This document shows positions 10,896 through 19,866 of a DNA stretch of 22,189 bases, piece after piece; the first letter of the stretch is position 1, and each line of letters begins with the position of its first letter. The notes beneath the pieces were generated by a model. The model was not told where the DNA came from, did not search any database, and saw only the letters and a program-made list of their open reading frames with translations. Both the position numbers and the translations under genes were made by a program. Source of the stretch: Globomyces pollinis-pini (Eukaryota; Chytridiomycota; Chytridiomycetes; Rhizophydiales; Globomycetaceae); the NCBI GenBank assembly GCA_025399215.1, contig MU621369.1, forward strand, positions 1 through 22,189, given 5' to 3'.

Positions 10896-12194
10896 TTAAA
10901 GTCCTACCATATCCTGAACTACATTCTTCAATATCAAATACCTATCCAAATTAAGAAAACAAAACGTACACAACATCATTGATAATTCGATTCATCAGAC
11001 TGGTATCCGTACAGCAAGTCCGATGAATACTGATATGTTTCGCCTTATTTCTACACTGATTCCTAAACTTATCCGTAAAAAATGTAATCCCTGCCTCGAT
11101 ATCACCCAATTGACCTATCGTAAACGCAAACTGAAGTACCTGTATAATCAGGGAAGTGCATCTGAATAGGACTGGTATTCACTTTAACGGTAAACAAATC
11201 AGTTTTGTTGAAAAACAAAATCATATCAGGTTTGAGTAATAAAGGATGATTGATGATATGATGAAACAATTCTATAGCATCCACCATACGATTTATATCC
11301 TTACTTTCCGATAACATGAGATCGTAACCTGACAGATCTACGACAAAGATAATAGCAAGTACATCTTGAAAATATGGAATCCATCGTTTTCGATGGTACT
11401 TTAATCCACTCACATCAATAAAATGCAGTCGATGTTTTTCATTCCTATTGTTGATTTCAAAGACATTATCCGATATCTGCTGTGTAACTGCTCGAAACAA
11501 TAACATATCTGAATGCTATCAAATAGAAATAGATTTACCATCTGGAGTCATTTCGTAATCTTCAGCACCGATTTGCAAGATACGATCGAAAAAACTACTG
11601 GGTTAGTGATATCGAATACTGTCCAGAAGTATGTGGAAACAATGAATTTAATTCGAGATATTTTTGTTTACATAAAGGATGATTCCAAAACTCCCAAAGA
11701 TTGTGGATGATATTGGGTGGGATTTGAGTGATGGCTAGGTTACGGGTATATGACATTAATGGCTCGAATGCTACTATATCCTCTGAAGGAAGTTCTTTGA
11801 GCACATATTGGGCAATTCCGAATAAGTTGAATAAGAGACTTTTTTTGGTGACGATGAGTTCTTGTTTTGTAAATCCATTACCGTGAATGATTTTGAGTTG
11901 TTTGAGAAATGTGGATTTACCAGAATCTGATGGACCTAAGATTAAGATTCGAGGTTCGTTTCGTTCTTTATCGTATATCTCTTTTTCTTTTTGTAAGTAT
12001 TTTTCAATATCTTGATGAAGTTTCTGCTCTTTATCATTGACAATCACTTTACTGCGGGAAACGGTTATGTACAAATATTCTTACTTGATTTCGGGTGCGC
12101 GTTGATCGGTCAAGGCTGATTTGGGTGGTTGCTTATGTAGATTTGGTTGTGATATTTGTCTGGGTTTGGTTGATTTTGATGTACAGATACCCAT
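10896..12194 (-). CDS. Divergent heterotrimeric G-protein alpha subunit 3
   Basis: Six exons: 12085-12194, 11620-12051, 11539-11594, 11140-11508, 10970-11114, 10896-10941 (1158 nt, 385 aa); introns 33, 25, 30, 25 and 28 nt. Begins MGICTSKS, with Gly2 for myristoylation and Cys4 for palmitoylation. P-loop GPSDSGKS (about 76-83), switch I FRAVT (R205, T208), switch II DVSGLKYHRKRW with Leu235, guanine motif NKTD, TCCTDT, and a C-terminus ending DMVGL, the only copy that keeps the canonical Gly-Leu end. The N-terminal linker and the helical domain differ most from the other four; it is the outlier of the family, with slightly higher GC in its codons. Confidence 0.95.
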
Positions 12195-12938
12195 ATTCGT
12201 CCTATTATGATTTTAAAAAATGAATTTAAAAAACAATGGATGTCGCTGTAATTTTTTTGTTTACTTATATTTTCGGATATCGATTCTGCTAGTAATTGCT
12301 CTATGAGAGAAATCTTGAGTCGTACACCTTTGTACATTCTTGCTTCTCTCTGTTACACGGACATATTTTGAATATCAATACATTAAAGGTTATTATTAAA
12401 ATTATAAGCAGAAGTTATTAAAATAGACATAATCTCATACATTCCATTTGCATATAGATTAGGATACAAAAAAAATCAATTATTGGACTAAATCCGTCTT
12501 CATGAGGTTTCTTTGATACATCTTCATTGGATTTATCCATAAATATCGGTCTGCAATGACTCAACCAACTCAATCAGTTCAGTCGGACTTATTCTGTGTT
12601 CAAGACCAAATAGATATGGTTTCCAACAATAATAGTAACATTTTTCAACTCTTGCGACTTGTAGCTTCCTATTACTGTTAGTTTTCTATACAATCAAATC
12701 GTATACATGTGTATCAATGAGCAATCCAGATACATTCAGTAATAGAAGAGAGGTTTAAAAGTTCTACTCTTTATAAACCCATACAGTATGGTATTACCAT
12801 ACACTTATCAGAATAGATTATCATCCTATTGGCATAACAAATCATCCTAATTAGTTTTGATGCTCATCCATCTCTGCCCATCACCATCTAATAGATGAGA
12901 AAAATAATCAAACCTTTTTACGAATCAATAACCATTCC
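12195..12938. other. Divergent intergenic region, G-alpha 3 / OTC
   Basis: Longest gene-free stretch of the window, lying between two divergent starts, so it should hold both promoters. It is AT-rich with homopolymer runs. Two short frames occur: a minus-strand frame beginning at ATG 12337 that runs into the G-alpha 3 exon out of frame, and a 41-codon plus-strand frame at 12556-12681. Neither resembles a known family. Confidence 0.5.
12556..12681 (+). CDS. Possible small ORF, unsupported
   Basis: ATG to TAG encodes 41 residues starting MTQPTQSVQSDLFCVQ. Composition is protein-like rather than low-complexity, and a GTAGCT...TTAG pair at 12661-12681 could act as a 21-nt intron that extends it. 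There is no homology that I recognise, and it may be a chance frame in the OTC promoter region. Confidence 0.15.
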   Translation: MTQPTQSVQSDLFCVQDQIDMVSNNNSNIFQLLRLVASYYC

Positions 12939-14362
12939 ATGCGACATTTTATAACACTTCGAGATTTCAATACAACGCAGATATTAACAATGATCCGTAG
13001 ATCATTGGAGTTGAAGAAGTTAATTAAAGCGAATACTTCAACTGGTTTACACGATCAGTTCAAAGGGAAAACTCTGGGGATGATTTTTACTAAACCTAGC
13101 ACTAGAACTAGAGGTATGATCTCTTTATCTATGATATTTGATTTATTTTTGACACTTTCATAAGGATAATTTAAGGCGAGACAACAAAATCATCCTCAAT
13201 ACTCTATATAACCATAAAAACAGAGATTAACAGATAGTCTCAGCAGAAACGGGATGGTCATTCTATGGTGGACATCCACTTTTTCTCGGTCTCCAGGATA
13301 TTCAACTAGGCAAAGGAGAACCACTCCATGTCACATCTAAAGTCGTATCTAGTATGGTGGACTGTCTGTTAGCGCGTGTAGGTGATCATACGGAAATCGA
13401 GGTACTTGTGGTAACTCATGATAGGAATTACGTGATCATTCGAGTGTACCAGTGATTAATGCTTTGACGGCTACGTATCATCCATTACAGATATTGGCGG
13501 ATGTGATGACAATGTATGAAGAGTATGTGCCTGATGGTAAATAGATTCTATTTTATGTATAGCTTTGGAATTTAAGGGTACATTTAATTGTATTGATGGT
13601 AATTGTATTTCACTTATATGTAGTATGTGATGAATTGTTAAAGTGATAGGTTTAGGTAACAAATCTGAGAAAATTTAATGGAATTGTAAGTATTTGAATG
13701 TGCTGATGTAGTAGAATAGGTACAGCTGAAGAACCCTTACCACCATTACCGCCATTAACTGTAACTTGGATAGGTGATGCAAACAATATATTGAATTCGA
13801 TGATGGTGACTTATACACGACTGGGATTACGATTGAAGGTGGCAACACCAAAGGGCTATGAAGTAAATGAGGAAATTCTGGCGTATGGTCGAAAGTTTGG
13901 GGAAATCGAAGTGTATAATGATCCATTAAAGGCAGTCAAAGATTCAGATGTGATAGGTAATTATGAGAATAATTTATGGTAGTCACTGATACATGGGTGT
14001 CTATGGGACAGGAATCGGAGAAGCAAGCGCGACTTGAAGCTTTCCAGGGATACCAAGTAATAGTGTAAATGATAATGGTAGGTGAGTGAGGAGATGGCGA
14101 AGGCAGGTCAGGCAAAAGCAAGTTGGAAGTTTATGCATTGTCTGCCGAGAAAAGAATATGAAGTTAATGATGAGGTAATTGTAAGATAATAATTTATTAT
14201 TAGGTAATTATATTGATAAAAGTTAAAGACTAAGGTATTTTATAGAAGTGTTTATGATAGGTATTTTATGGTAATCGATCGATAGTATACCGTGAAGCTG
14301 AGAATCGCAAGTATACAGTGATGTCAGTGTACGAATACGTGATGAATAGCAGTAGTAATTAG
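12939..14362 (+). CDS. OTC: Ornithine carbamoyltransferase
   Basis: Seven exons: 12939-13113, 13238-13401, 13425-13536, 13720-13956, 13983-14056, 14082-14174, 14261-14362 (957 nt, 318 aa); introns 124, 23, 183, 26, 25 and 86 nt. Joins carbamoyl phosphate and ornithine to give citrulline in arginine synthesis. Signatures: STRTR (54-58) for carbamoyl phosphate, HPLQ (132-135), DTWVSMG (232-238, ornithine loop) and HCLPR (273-277, catalytic Cys). Full length for the catalytic protein (about 310-340), but it starts almost at the first helix, with no N-terminal mitochondrial targeting peptide and no in-frame upstream ATG. It is either cytosolic, as in budding yeast, or missing a distant first exon. 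Intron 2 is only 23 nt. Intron 6 is compound (see separate entry). Confidence 0.95.
14175..14260 (+). other. Triple compound intron in OTC
   Basis: This 86-nt intron splits exactly into three abutting units, each starting GTA and ending AG: 14175-14203 (29 nt), 14204-14234 (31 nt) and 14235-14260 (26 nt). Each unit alone has the size of a normal intron of this genome. The third unit begins GTATTTTATAG and the following exon begins GTATTTTATGG, so the unit looks like a tandem duplicate of the exon start. Confidence 0.6.
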
Positions 14363-14403
14363 TTTACTAGTGATTAATACATTTACAATGGATTTGTGTT
14401 ACA

Positions 14404-14447
14404 TTAGGGTTACATTAGGGTTATTGAGTGATTAGGGTTACTTAGGG
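14404..14447 (+). promoter_or_regulatory. Four TTAGGG motifs upstream of CDC50
   Basis: TTAGGG occurs at 14404-14409, 14415-14420, 14432-14437 and 14442-14447, within the 104-base gap between the OTC stop and the CDC50 start. Spacing is 11, 17 and 10 bases, so it is not a regular telomere tract. In yeasts the TRF-like factor Tbf1 binds TTAGGG in promoters; a promoter element of that kind is an inference. A degenerate interstitial telomere fragment is the alternative. Confidence 0.5.
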
Positions 14448-14466
14448 TTCATTGGAATGTTTACGA

Positions 14467-16012
14467 ATGTCAAAGAAACCACAAAGTAAATTAAGAAACT
14501 AATTAAATCCTTAGACACCGCTTTCAAACAGCAAAGACTAAAATCTTGGCAACCATTGCTAATCCCGAAAACTGTCATCCCGGTCTTATTCTTTCTAGGT
14601 GTCGTCTTTATCCCTGTTGGCGTTGCTTTATTCATCGCTGCTAATAATGTAATATCTTGTTATTTATTATTATCATATATTTAATACCATCGTATTCATT
14701 ACCCATTCCTTTTCCTTGTTTTATTAAACTATTATTCAAAACTAACCATAGGTCAACGAAGTCGTACTAGACTACACTAATTGCATAAACGCTACAGATT
14801 CACTCGCTGCACCTTCTTTCAAAAATACTGGCATCAACAAGTGGAAATACGACCCTACAACAAATATTTGTCTCATCGAATTTAACGTCCCTGCTCAGAT
14901 TACAGCGCCTGTTTACATCTACTACCGTTTATCAAACTTTTACCAAAATAATAGAAAATACGTCTCTTCCTTTGACTTGCACCAACTCTCTGGTGCTACC
15001 CCTACTAAACTTAGCCCGTCCTGTGAACCCGTCGCTACCGTTAAAGCTGAGGCTAATGTTAAAGTTGCCCTCAATGGGGTTTCTAGGTCGCCCGCTGAAG
15101 GCGCTGTTTATTATCCTTGTGGCTTGGTCGCTAACTCTCAATTTTCAGGTATGTCTAGATTTACCTATACTACATCATTCAATTTCTTATTTACCACTAC
15201 TACGAAAACTTATTGATTTTAAAAATTTCAAGTAAACTACACGTCTAATTTATTCATAAAAACAACACCTTTTTGTGGCACCTACTTATCTTTTAGATGT
15301 AATTTCAGATTTGAAATGTATCCAATCAGATTACAAATTTAACGGTGCATTCTGTAACTCTACCACCGTCAATTATATGTTTTCTGCAACTGGAATTGCA
15401 TGGCCAGCTGACGCGCAAAAATATGGAGATTCAAAGTACAAGGATTTACCTGAAGAGGAACTCAACACCAAAGTCATCCCTCCACCTTTCTGGCAAAAAT
15501 CATTCCCTAAATGGAAAGATGGATACAATAAGACAAATTTCCCTGATTTAGCTACTGATGAACGATTCCAAGTTTGGATGAGAACCGCTGGACTTCCTAC
15601 ATTCCGTAAACTATGGGGAGTTCAGAAAAACAGTCTTTTACCATCTGGAACCTGGCAATTAGAAATCACTCAACGTAATTCTCCGTAACTAACCATTAGA
15701 ATTCGATACAAATAAATTTGGTGGGACTAAATCCATCGTTATTTCTAGTGCTTCACTCCTTGGTGGCAAAAACACCTTCTTAGGATCTGCCTATGTCCTT
15801 GTCGGATGTCTTTGTGTCGGATTAGGTGTTGCGTTTCTCATACGTAATCTTGTCAAACCACGGTAATATTTTTATTTACGTTTCTTATTCTAGTAAATTG
15901 GGTGATCATTTATTATTATCGTGGAATCAAACTCCTGCTAATGCTGAACAAGTATTTCAATTTGATATTTATAATTTTTTAGAATGCTGCTTTGTTAGGT
16001 CAAAATCATTAG
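14467..16012 (+). CDS. CDC50: Cdc50/Lem3 family, P4-ATPase beta subunit
   Basis: Seven exons: 14467-14485, 14515-14648, 14752-15148, 15297-15674, 15700-15862, 15894-15951, 15983-16012 (1179 nt, 392 aa); introns 29, 103, 148, 25, 31 and 31 nt. Two TM segments (about 25-48 and 336-360) flank a large lumenal domain, the family topology. Signatures: NTAFKQQRLKSWQP before TM1, RTAGLPTFRKLWG, and FGGTKSIVISSASLLGGKN before TM2, plus lumenal Cys residues and N-glycosylation sequons (NAT, NST, NKT). The tail KPRKLGDHLLLSWNQ continues past an apparent TAA (15864) that lies inside an intron. Cdc50 proteins escort and activate phospholipid flippases out of the ER. Exon 1 is a 19-nt microexon. The start follows the TTAGGG cluster by 19 bases. 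Confidence 0.93.
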
Positions 16013-16188
16013 AATCGTTTTTTAATAAATATATTTCGTTTGGATTTTTAATTTGAAAATTCGACATTCGTGAACGTTGTGAACCAATCAATATCTTACG
16101 TGTTCAACTCCATCTAGAGTATTTGAATGTCACCATTGAATTCATCACTCCATTACTGACGTTAAAAAATTTTCAGATTTAAAAATAC

Positions 16189-18027
16189 ATGAGTGTGATA
16201 TTCTACAAAGTAAATCACATCCGATTAAACCACAGTTCAAATCCGCCAAAGATTTCGATACATCTACATTTGATGGGACAGGATTATCAGTATTTGATCT
16301 TAAACGAGTACCATATTAAATTATTTTAACGACCGAGGATATCATGATTTCAAAGAAATTGGGTAAAGGAACGGATTTCGATCTGGCCATTTACAATGCA
16401 CAAACCAATGAAGGTATAATAAATTCACCATCAACCTTCATTTGATAAAACACAAAATTAGATTGTTGAATGTTTTGATTGATATCTTACTATTGGTAGA
16501 ATATGTAGATGATTCGGATGTGATACAACGTAATACGTCAGTATTAGTAGCTAGAAGACCAGCATTCAAACCAGGCAAAGGTAAATTCAAACATTCCGTT
16601 TGATCGTATAATAGGAACTGCACAACGGTATTTGAATATGACTATGGCAACAACTCAAAAACAACCCATCAAGAATATATACACGAAACCAATGGTAGCT
16701 GTTCGGTAAAACAATCTTACATTTTTATACAAGACCAAAGATGGGTGGTGGTGAAAATCAATCGGAAAGTGATGCAATTAGTTTAATGTTTCAACAACAA
16801 TCTGAACAGTGGCAACAGACTCAGGATCAGATGGCAACGTGAGTTTTTTTTAAATGGTTGATGGGTAGGGTTCGACCGATTTATCGACCTCCAATGCCTG
16901 GTAGAGGCGGGGCTGTAGGTGGTGGTGCTGGCCGAGGTATGTATATTTGTATATTTTCCAAGTTTCGTATAATCAAATCATCCATATTTTATAAGTTTCG
17001 TGATAGATATCAATTTATCATTCATTTATTTTATTACATTTCTTTGATGTTGAGCCTACTTTTAATCTATATGAATTGAAGTTGATGATAGGAATGATGG
17101 GAGGAGGATACAGACCAATGGGAGGAATGGACATGGAACCACAAAGACCACCACCACCAGGTAAATGAAATCCTCTATTCATCCCAGGTTATACATGTTT
17201 CCGATGTGGAGAAAAAGGTCAGATCTCAAACCACTCACAACTTTAGGTCATTTCATTAATATGTGTCCTACACTTGGAAATAAAGAATTCGATAATAAAC
17301 CGAAAATTAAACGCGCTACTGGAATTCCTACCATGTTTTTGAAAACAATTCAGAATAAGGAAGGTGTTGATCGTGGATTGATGTAATGCTGTATACTCAT
17401 GTTAGGGTGACTCAAGAAGGTGATTTAGTAGTAGCCATGCCAAATGAGTATTTAAAAGAATTTTATTGATGGTAGTGATGGATGGAAAAAGATGAATTTG
17501 ATGAATCAAAATTTCCGATCTATTGGTGATGCTTATGAAACTGCTCCAATTCCACCTTCATTATCCTGTTTTATTTGCAAAAAATTACTTCGAGAAGCTG
17601 TCACTTCACCTTGTTGTCAAACCCATTACTGTGAAACATGTATCATTCTTCCTTTCAACTTATCCTAGGTAAAATTGAATTTAGTAATGTGTAGGCATTC
17701 AGCATGAATTACTTGAACCAGATGATATCCATACCAGATTAAAGTGTCCAAAATGTATGGCACGGTTAGTGCCCGACCAATTGATTGTGAATAAAGAGAT
17801 ACGACTAGCAGTTGATACCCATCTTCGTAACCATGCCAAAGGTAAAAGGGAAGCGAGTCCAGTACGTGAGGTAAATGATGTTATTAATGGTAGGGGTAAG
17901 TGGTAGATTGTTTATGAGTAGAGATGTGGATGAATTTGGACGTGAGATTCGAAAGAGTGGTGAAGATGACGGGAGAAAACGTAGTGGGGATGATAGTTTG
18001 GATCATGATCGGAAACGATATCGATAA
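16189..18027 (+). CDS. MPE1: Mpe1/RBBP6: DWNN, zinc knuckle and RING protein of the polyadenylation factor
   Basis: Fourteen exons: 16189-16209, 16236-16307, 16338-16413, 16500-16580, 16615-16705, 16734-16838, 16869-16936, 17092-17160, 17188-17217, 17247-17382, 17406-17447, 17476-17639, 17695-17841, 17894-18027 (1236 nt, 411 aa; yeast Mpe1 is about 440). The ubiquitin-like DWNN domain is at 1-80 (KKLGKGTDFDLAIYNAQTNE). The CCHC zinc knuckle is C198, C201, H206, C211, followed by KIKRATGIP. The RING is C295, C298, C310, H314, C316, C319, C336, C339. The C-terminus is charged and Arg-rich. Mpe1 joins the cleavage and polyadenylation factor and activates pre-mRNA 3'-end processing. Thirteen introns make it the most fragmented gene here; two are compound (55 and 52 nt). 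The splicing around 17842-17893 is uncertain. Confidence 0.9.
17640..17694 (+). other. Double compound intron in the MPE1 RING
   Basis: The 55-nt gap needed to join C319 to the rest of the RING divides exactly into 17640-17668 (29 nt, GTATCA to CTAG) and 17669-17694 (26 nt, GTAAAA to GTAG), with AG|GT at the join. Removing only one unit would put a stop in frame or break the ring. Confidence 0.6.
17842..17893 (+). other. Probable double compound intron in MPE1, alternative model exists
   Basis: Divides at AG|GT into 17842-17870 (29 nt) and 17871-17893 (23 nt). Removing all 52 nt keeps the frame into the charged C-terminus (RDVDEFGREIR). The first unit is also open and codes for a plausible GKREASPVRE. 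If it is exon, the frame is restored only by a 2-nt exon (GG, 17894-17895) followed by a 26-nt intron ending at 17921. Confidence 0.4.
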
Positions 18028-18358
18028 TTATTATGGTATTTGATTATTGTTACTATTTTTTGGACCTTTTTGTTGAATCCGCACATCTTAATATAATCAA
18101 ATATGTAATAATGGAGTAAAAATATGAACATTCCTAAAGTCGTTTCTAGCTTATAAATTAACATGCAATTTTGGTCATCATAATGGTATTAGTAAAGCTT
18201 AAAGCAGGGAGAATGATATAATCATTGTTGGATGAGTCAGTAATCGAGATTTTTGTCAATAAATACATATATTCATAATTTTGATTAAATAAGCAACACA
18301 GCAAACAACAGGTGAACACCATGACGCAAAGGTGTCGTTTCCTATTGAACAGCTAAAG
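18028..18358. other. Convergent intergenic gap MPE1 / G-alpha 4
   Basis: AT-rich spacer between two converging 3' ends. It contains AATAAA at about 18260 and other A/T-rich elements usable for polyadenylation on either strand. No gene or repeat was seen. Confidence 0.5.
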
Positions 18359-19690
18359 TTAAACCCCAAACGAATTCATCTGTCCCTTCATTACAGAATG
18401 TCTAAATGATAAGTGGAATAAATAATGGTTACAAAACACTGGGGATGATTTTGGACATCATTTTGGTATCGGTACAACATGTTGAATGGAATGTGACCAA
18501 TTTGTCTTCATGTTTCAATTTTGAAATTAAACATTGTTTGAAGAATTTGATTGCATCTGGAGAATCGAATTCTTTACCTATGTCATGTTAAATTGAACCC
18601 GTGTTACCTAAAGGATGAATCAAATGAGATGAGTACCATTATAATTTGGAAAATAATTCTTCAATGGTATAGTTTGAATTTTAATATCAAATAAATCTTT
18701 CTTGTTGAAAAATACAACCATGTCAGGTTGAGTTAGTAATGGATGATTGACTATATCTCCAAATAATTTGATAGCATCTACCATACGATTCACATCTTTA
18801 TCTTCTGACAATACTTGATCATAAGATGAAATAGCTACTAGAAACACAATCAACTGAATGTTTTCAAAATAGGCTACCCAATGTTTACGATGGTACTTTA
18901 ATCCACTCACATCATAAAAATGTAATTTCAGTTTGTTTGAATTAACAGGTATCTCAAATACATTGTCAGATATGTGTTGAGTCACCGATCGCATCAGTAA
19001 AATATCTAGAAATGTTATTTTTACTAATAGAAAAAATACCCTCTTGTGACATCACATAGTTGGAATTTAATACTTGTTCCAATTTATCGAAAAAACTATA
19101 ATGATGAGATTCTTTTGTACGTACTATATAGAACTGAGAGGAAACATATCACCAAATGTTTTATATATCTCTTTAATATTCGGATCATGCCACATTGTTA
19201 CCATCGTTGTTGTAATATCTACTGGAATAGACTCTTTAGCTTCCTCTATAGTCAATTGTTCGATATTGAAATATGATTGGATCTTTTCTGATGGAGATTC
19301 TGTTACAATCTTTCTACATATTGCGAATAAATTAAAAACCACTGAACGTTTTGCTTTTTCTAACTCTTCCATTGAAAATCCATTTCCGTGAAGAATTTTA
19401 AGTTGTTTGAGAAAAGTAGACTTTCCTGAATCCGAGGATCCCAATATTAAAACCCGAGGTTCTTGTTGTTCTGCATCATATTTTGCTTTCTCCTCTTTTA
19501 AATATTCTTCCAACTTTCGTGCTTTACTTTTCAATCTGAATTCAGTGTAAGAAATCTTTCAATACCTTTCTTCTTCTAATATTTTATCATATTCGATTTG
19601 ATCTCTTTCTTTACTCCGTATCGCTGGTTTAAGAGCCTTTACGTTACGAACTGGTGTATTATCCACTTTTTTGGAAATGCATAACCCCAT
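18359..19690 (-). CDS. Divergent heterotrimeric G-protein alpha subunit 4
   Basis: Six exons: 19566-19690, 19125-19535, 19040-19095, 18637-19005, 18433-18577, 18359-18401 (1149 nt, 382 aa); introns 30, 29, 34, 59 and 31 nt. Begins MGLCISKK (Gly2 myristoylation, Cys4 palmitoylation). P-loop GSSDSGKS (74-81), switch I MRSVT (R203, T206), switch II DVSGLKYHRKHW with Leu233, NKKD, TCCTDT, and a last exon giving HSVMKGQMNSFGV. Intron 4 is compound: 18608-18636 (29 nt) and 18578-18607 (30 nt) abut at AG|GT. If the last intron is kept, the frame ends at TTG-TAA (18429-18434) and loses the receptor-facing tail. Closest to copy 5. Confidence 0.95.
18578..18636 (-). other. Double compound intron in G-alpha 4
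   Basis: The 59-nt intron 4 splits into a 29-nt unit (18608-18636, GTACTC to TTAG) and a 30-nt unit (18578-18607, GTAACA to ATAG). Copies 1-3 have a single 25-36 nt intron at this exact codon. Confidence 0.6.
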
Positions 19691-19866
19691 AATCAAATTA
19701 CGACTTCAGATTAAATTATAAGGTGTGGAATTTGAATATCCATCCCAGTCACGTGCTAACGTTCCTGAAAAATGGCAAGTTTCTTCAATTTGGGGGAACA
19801 AAAAACTATATTTAATTTACATTAAATTTTTATTATTATAAATTGTTATTAGTGATTTAACTAGAA

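Noticed and set aside
12110..12337. 75-codon minus-strand ORF upstream of G-alpha 3
   Set aside because: It overlaps the first G-alpha 3 exon in another frame and has no convincing way to splice to it.
13471..14121. Minus-strand ORFs opposite OTC
   Set aside because: Shadows of the OTC coding strand, rich in His/Pro/Ser as expected for reverse frames.
15826..16056. Separate small gene at the 3' end of CDC50, and CDC50 stopping at 15866
   Set aside because: KLGDHLLLSWNQ is the normal Cdc50 tail and joins by a 31-nt intron; the rest of that frame is shadow.
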